The notes beneath the pieces were generated by a model. It did no database searches and was not told the DNA's origin. It worked only from the letters and a program-made list of their open reading frames with translations. A program made the translations under genes and the position numbers. A stretch of 5,472 bases of DNA from assembly GCA_038240015.1 (NCBI GenBank), contig JBBSEF010000136.1, positions 1 to 5,472 on the forward strand. Reading direction: 5' to 3'. Below, one piece after another: positions 4,787-5,472 of this stretch (its first letter is position 1; each line of letters opens with the position of its first letter). The stretch is from CAHJXF01 sp038240015 (GTDB lineage Bacteria; Pseudomonadota; Gammaproteobacteria; Burkholderiales; Burkholderiaceae_D).

Positions 4787-5472
4787 ATGTCCGCACCCAA
4801 ACACGCGCGCGTCCTCATCCTCGGCTCCGGTCCGGCCGGCTATACCGCCGCGGTCTATGCGGCTCGCGCAAACCTGAAGCCGAGGCTCATCACGGGCCTC
4901 GCGCAAGGCGGCCAGTTGATGACGACCACCGATGTCGACAATTGGCCCGCCGACGACAAGGGTGTGCAGGGTCCCGACCTGATGCAGCGCTTTCTCTCGC
5001 ATGCCGAGCGCTTCGAGACCGACGTGGTGTTCGACCACATCCACACCGCGAAGCTCGACCGGCGTCCCTTCCTGTTGATCGGCGACTCCGCGCATTACAC
5101 CTGCGACACGCTGATCATCGCGACCGGCGCGTCGGCGATGTACCTCGGGCTGCCGTCGGAAGAAGCCTTCATGGGCAGGGGCGTGTCGGGCTGCGCAACC
5201 TGCGACGGCTTCTTCTACAAGGGCCAGGAGGTCGCGGTCATCGGCGGCGGCAACACCGCGGTCGAGGAAGCGCTCTATCTGTCGAACATCGCGAAGAAGG
5301 TGACGGTGATCCATCGCCGTGAAAAGTTTCGCGCCGAGGCGATCCTCGTCGACAAGCTCAAGGAGAAAGAGAAAACCGGCGTGGTCGAAATCAAGTGGAA
5401 CGCAAGGCTCGACGAAGTGCTCGGCGATGCGTCGGGCGTGACCGGCATGCGCGTCGCATCGACCGTCGACGG
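4787..5472 (+). CDS. trxB: Thioredoxin-disulfide reductase (runs off right edge)
   Basis: TrxB is the cytoplasmic FAD enzyme that passes electrons from NADPH to thioredoxin. The 228 complete residues seen include the FAD-binding GSGPAG (13-18), the GGQLMTTTDVDNWP stretch (41-54), the redox-active CATC (Cys136, Cys139), the NADPH-binding GGGNTA (153-158) and the HRR triad (176-178) that selects the 2'-phosphate of NADPH. Spacing matches E. coli TrxB, which is about 320 residues, so roughly the last third lies outside. The ATG at 4787 was chosen because the protein then begins MSAPKHARVLILGSGPAG, as family members do. An in-frame ATG at 4760 would add nine residues, MRHPRRSAI. No strong Shine-Dalgarno sequence precedes either. 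It is a housekeeping gene and probably independent of the protease. Confidence 0.96.
   Translation, partial: MSAPKHARVLILGSGPAGYTAAVYAARANLKPRLITGLAQGGQLMTTTDVDNWPADDKGVQGPDLMQRFLSHAERFETDVVFDHIHTAKLDRRPFLLIGDSAHYTCDTLIIATGASAMYLGLPSEEAFMGRGVSGCATCDGFFYKGQEVAVIGGGNTAVEEALYLSNIAKKVTVIHRREKFRAEAILVDKLKEKEKTGVVEIKWNARLDEVLGDASGVTGMRVASTVD

Noticed and set aside
4472..5322. Minus-strand 280-codon and plus-strand 192-codon open frames near the right edge.
   Set aside because: Both overlap trxB in other frames; the frame from 4787 carries the FAD, CATC and NADPH motifs.
1..5472. CRISPR array, tRNA, rRNA, insertion sequence or toxin-antitoxin pair.
   Set aside because: Read for on both strands; no regularly spaced repeats, tRNA-like folds, transposase motifs or small paired genes were seen.

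Overview
The window looks like a chromosomal segment from a GC-rich betaproteobacterium, probably of the order Burkholderiales or a relative. The evidence is the divergent pair ftsK (minus strand, left edge) and trxB (plus strand, right edge), which from general knowledge are usual neighbours in that group, plus a PEP-CTERM protein gene of the kind found in exopolysaccharide- and floc-forming Betaproteobacteria. Both flanking housekeeping genes run off the window.

Layout. Positions 1-1428 (minus) encode the N-terminal 476 residues of the DNA translocase FtsK, from its four membrane segments to the Walker A motif; a TATAAT box lies 6 nt before its ATG. Positions 1429-1702 are a divergent control region. 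It holds a strong sigma-54 (RpoN) promoter, TGGCAGG-N4-TTGC at 1611-1625, preceded by two inverted repeats that could be activator sites. Positions 1703-2353 (plus) encode a small secreted PEP-CTERM protein, followed by two hairpins, the second a good intrinsic terminator (2441-2474). Positions 2354-2845 contain no gene. Besides the terminator they hold a cyclic di-GMP class I (GEMM-I) riboswitch at about 2618-2703, and its apparent expression platform ending at the next start codon. Positions 2846-4696 (plus) encode a 616-residue secreted subtilisin-family protease with two C-terminal Ig-like domains. A short gap with a hairpin and a possible -10 box leads to trxB (4787 to the right edge), thioredoxin reductase.

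How it may work together. The best find is the 5' leader of the protease gene. The aptamer's 3' strand (2691-2699, CAGGACTGC) is perfectly complementary to 2805-2813 (GCAGTCCTG). The same 2805-2817 stretch can instead pair with 2829-2842, burying the Shine-Dalgarno sequence of the protease. The two pairings exclude each other, and the aptamer strand includes the C expected to contact the ligand. The simplest reading is a translational OFF switch: high c-di-GMP (sessile life) hides the ribosome site, and falling c-di-GMP allows synthesis of an exported protease. Next to it sits a putative matrix or surface PEP-CTERM protein with an RpoN promoter. I infer, but cannot show, a small accessory module for making and dismantling extracellular matrix, placed between ftsK and trxB. 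All structural statements come from reading by eye; no folding program or database search was run.
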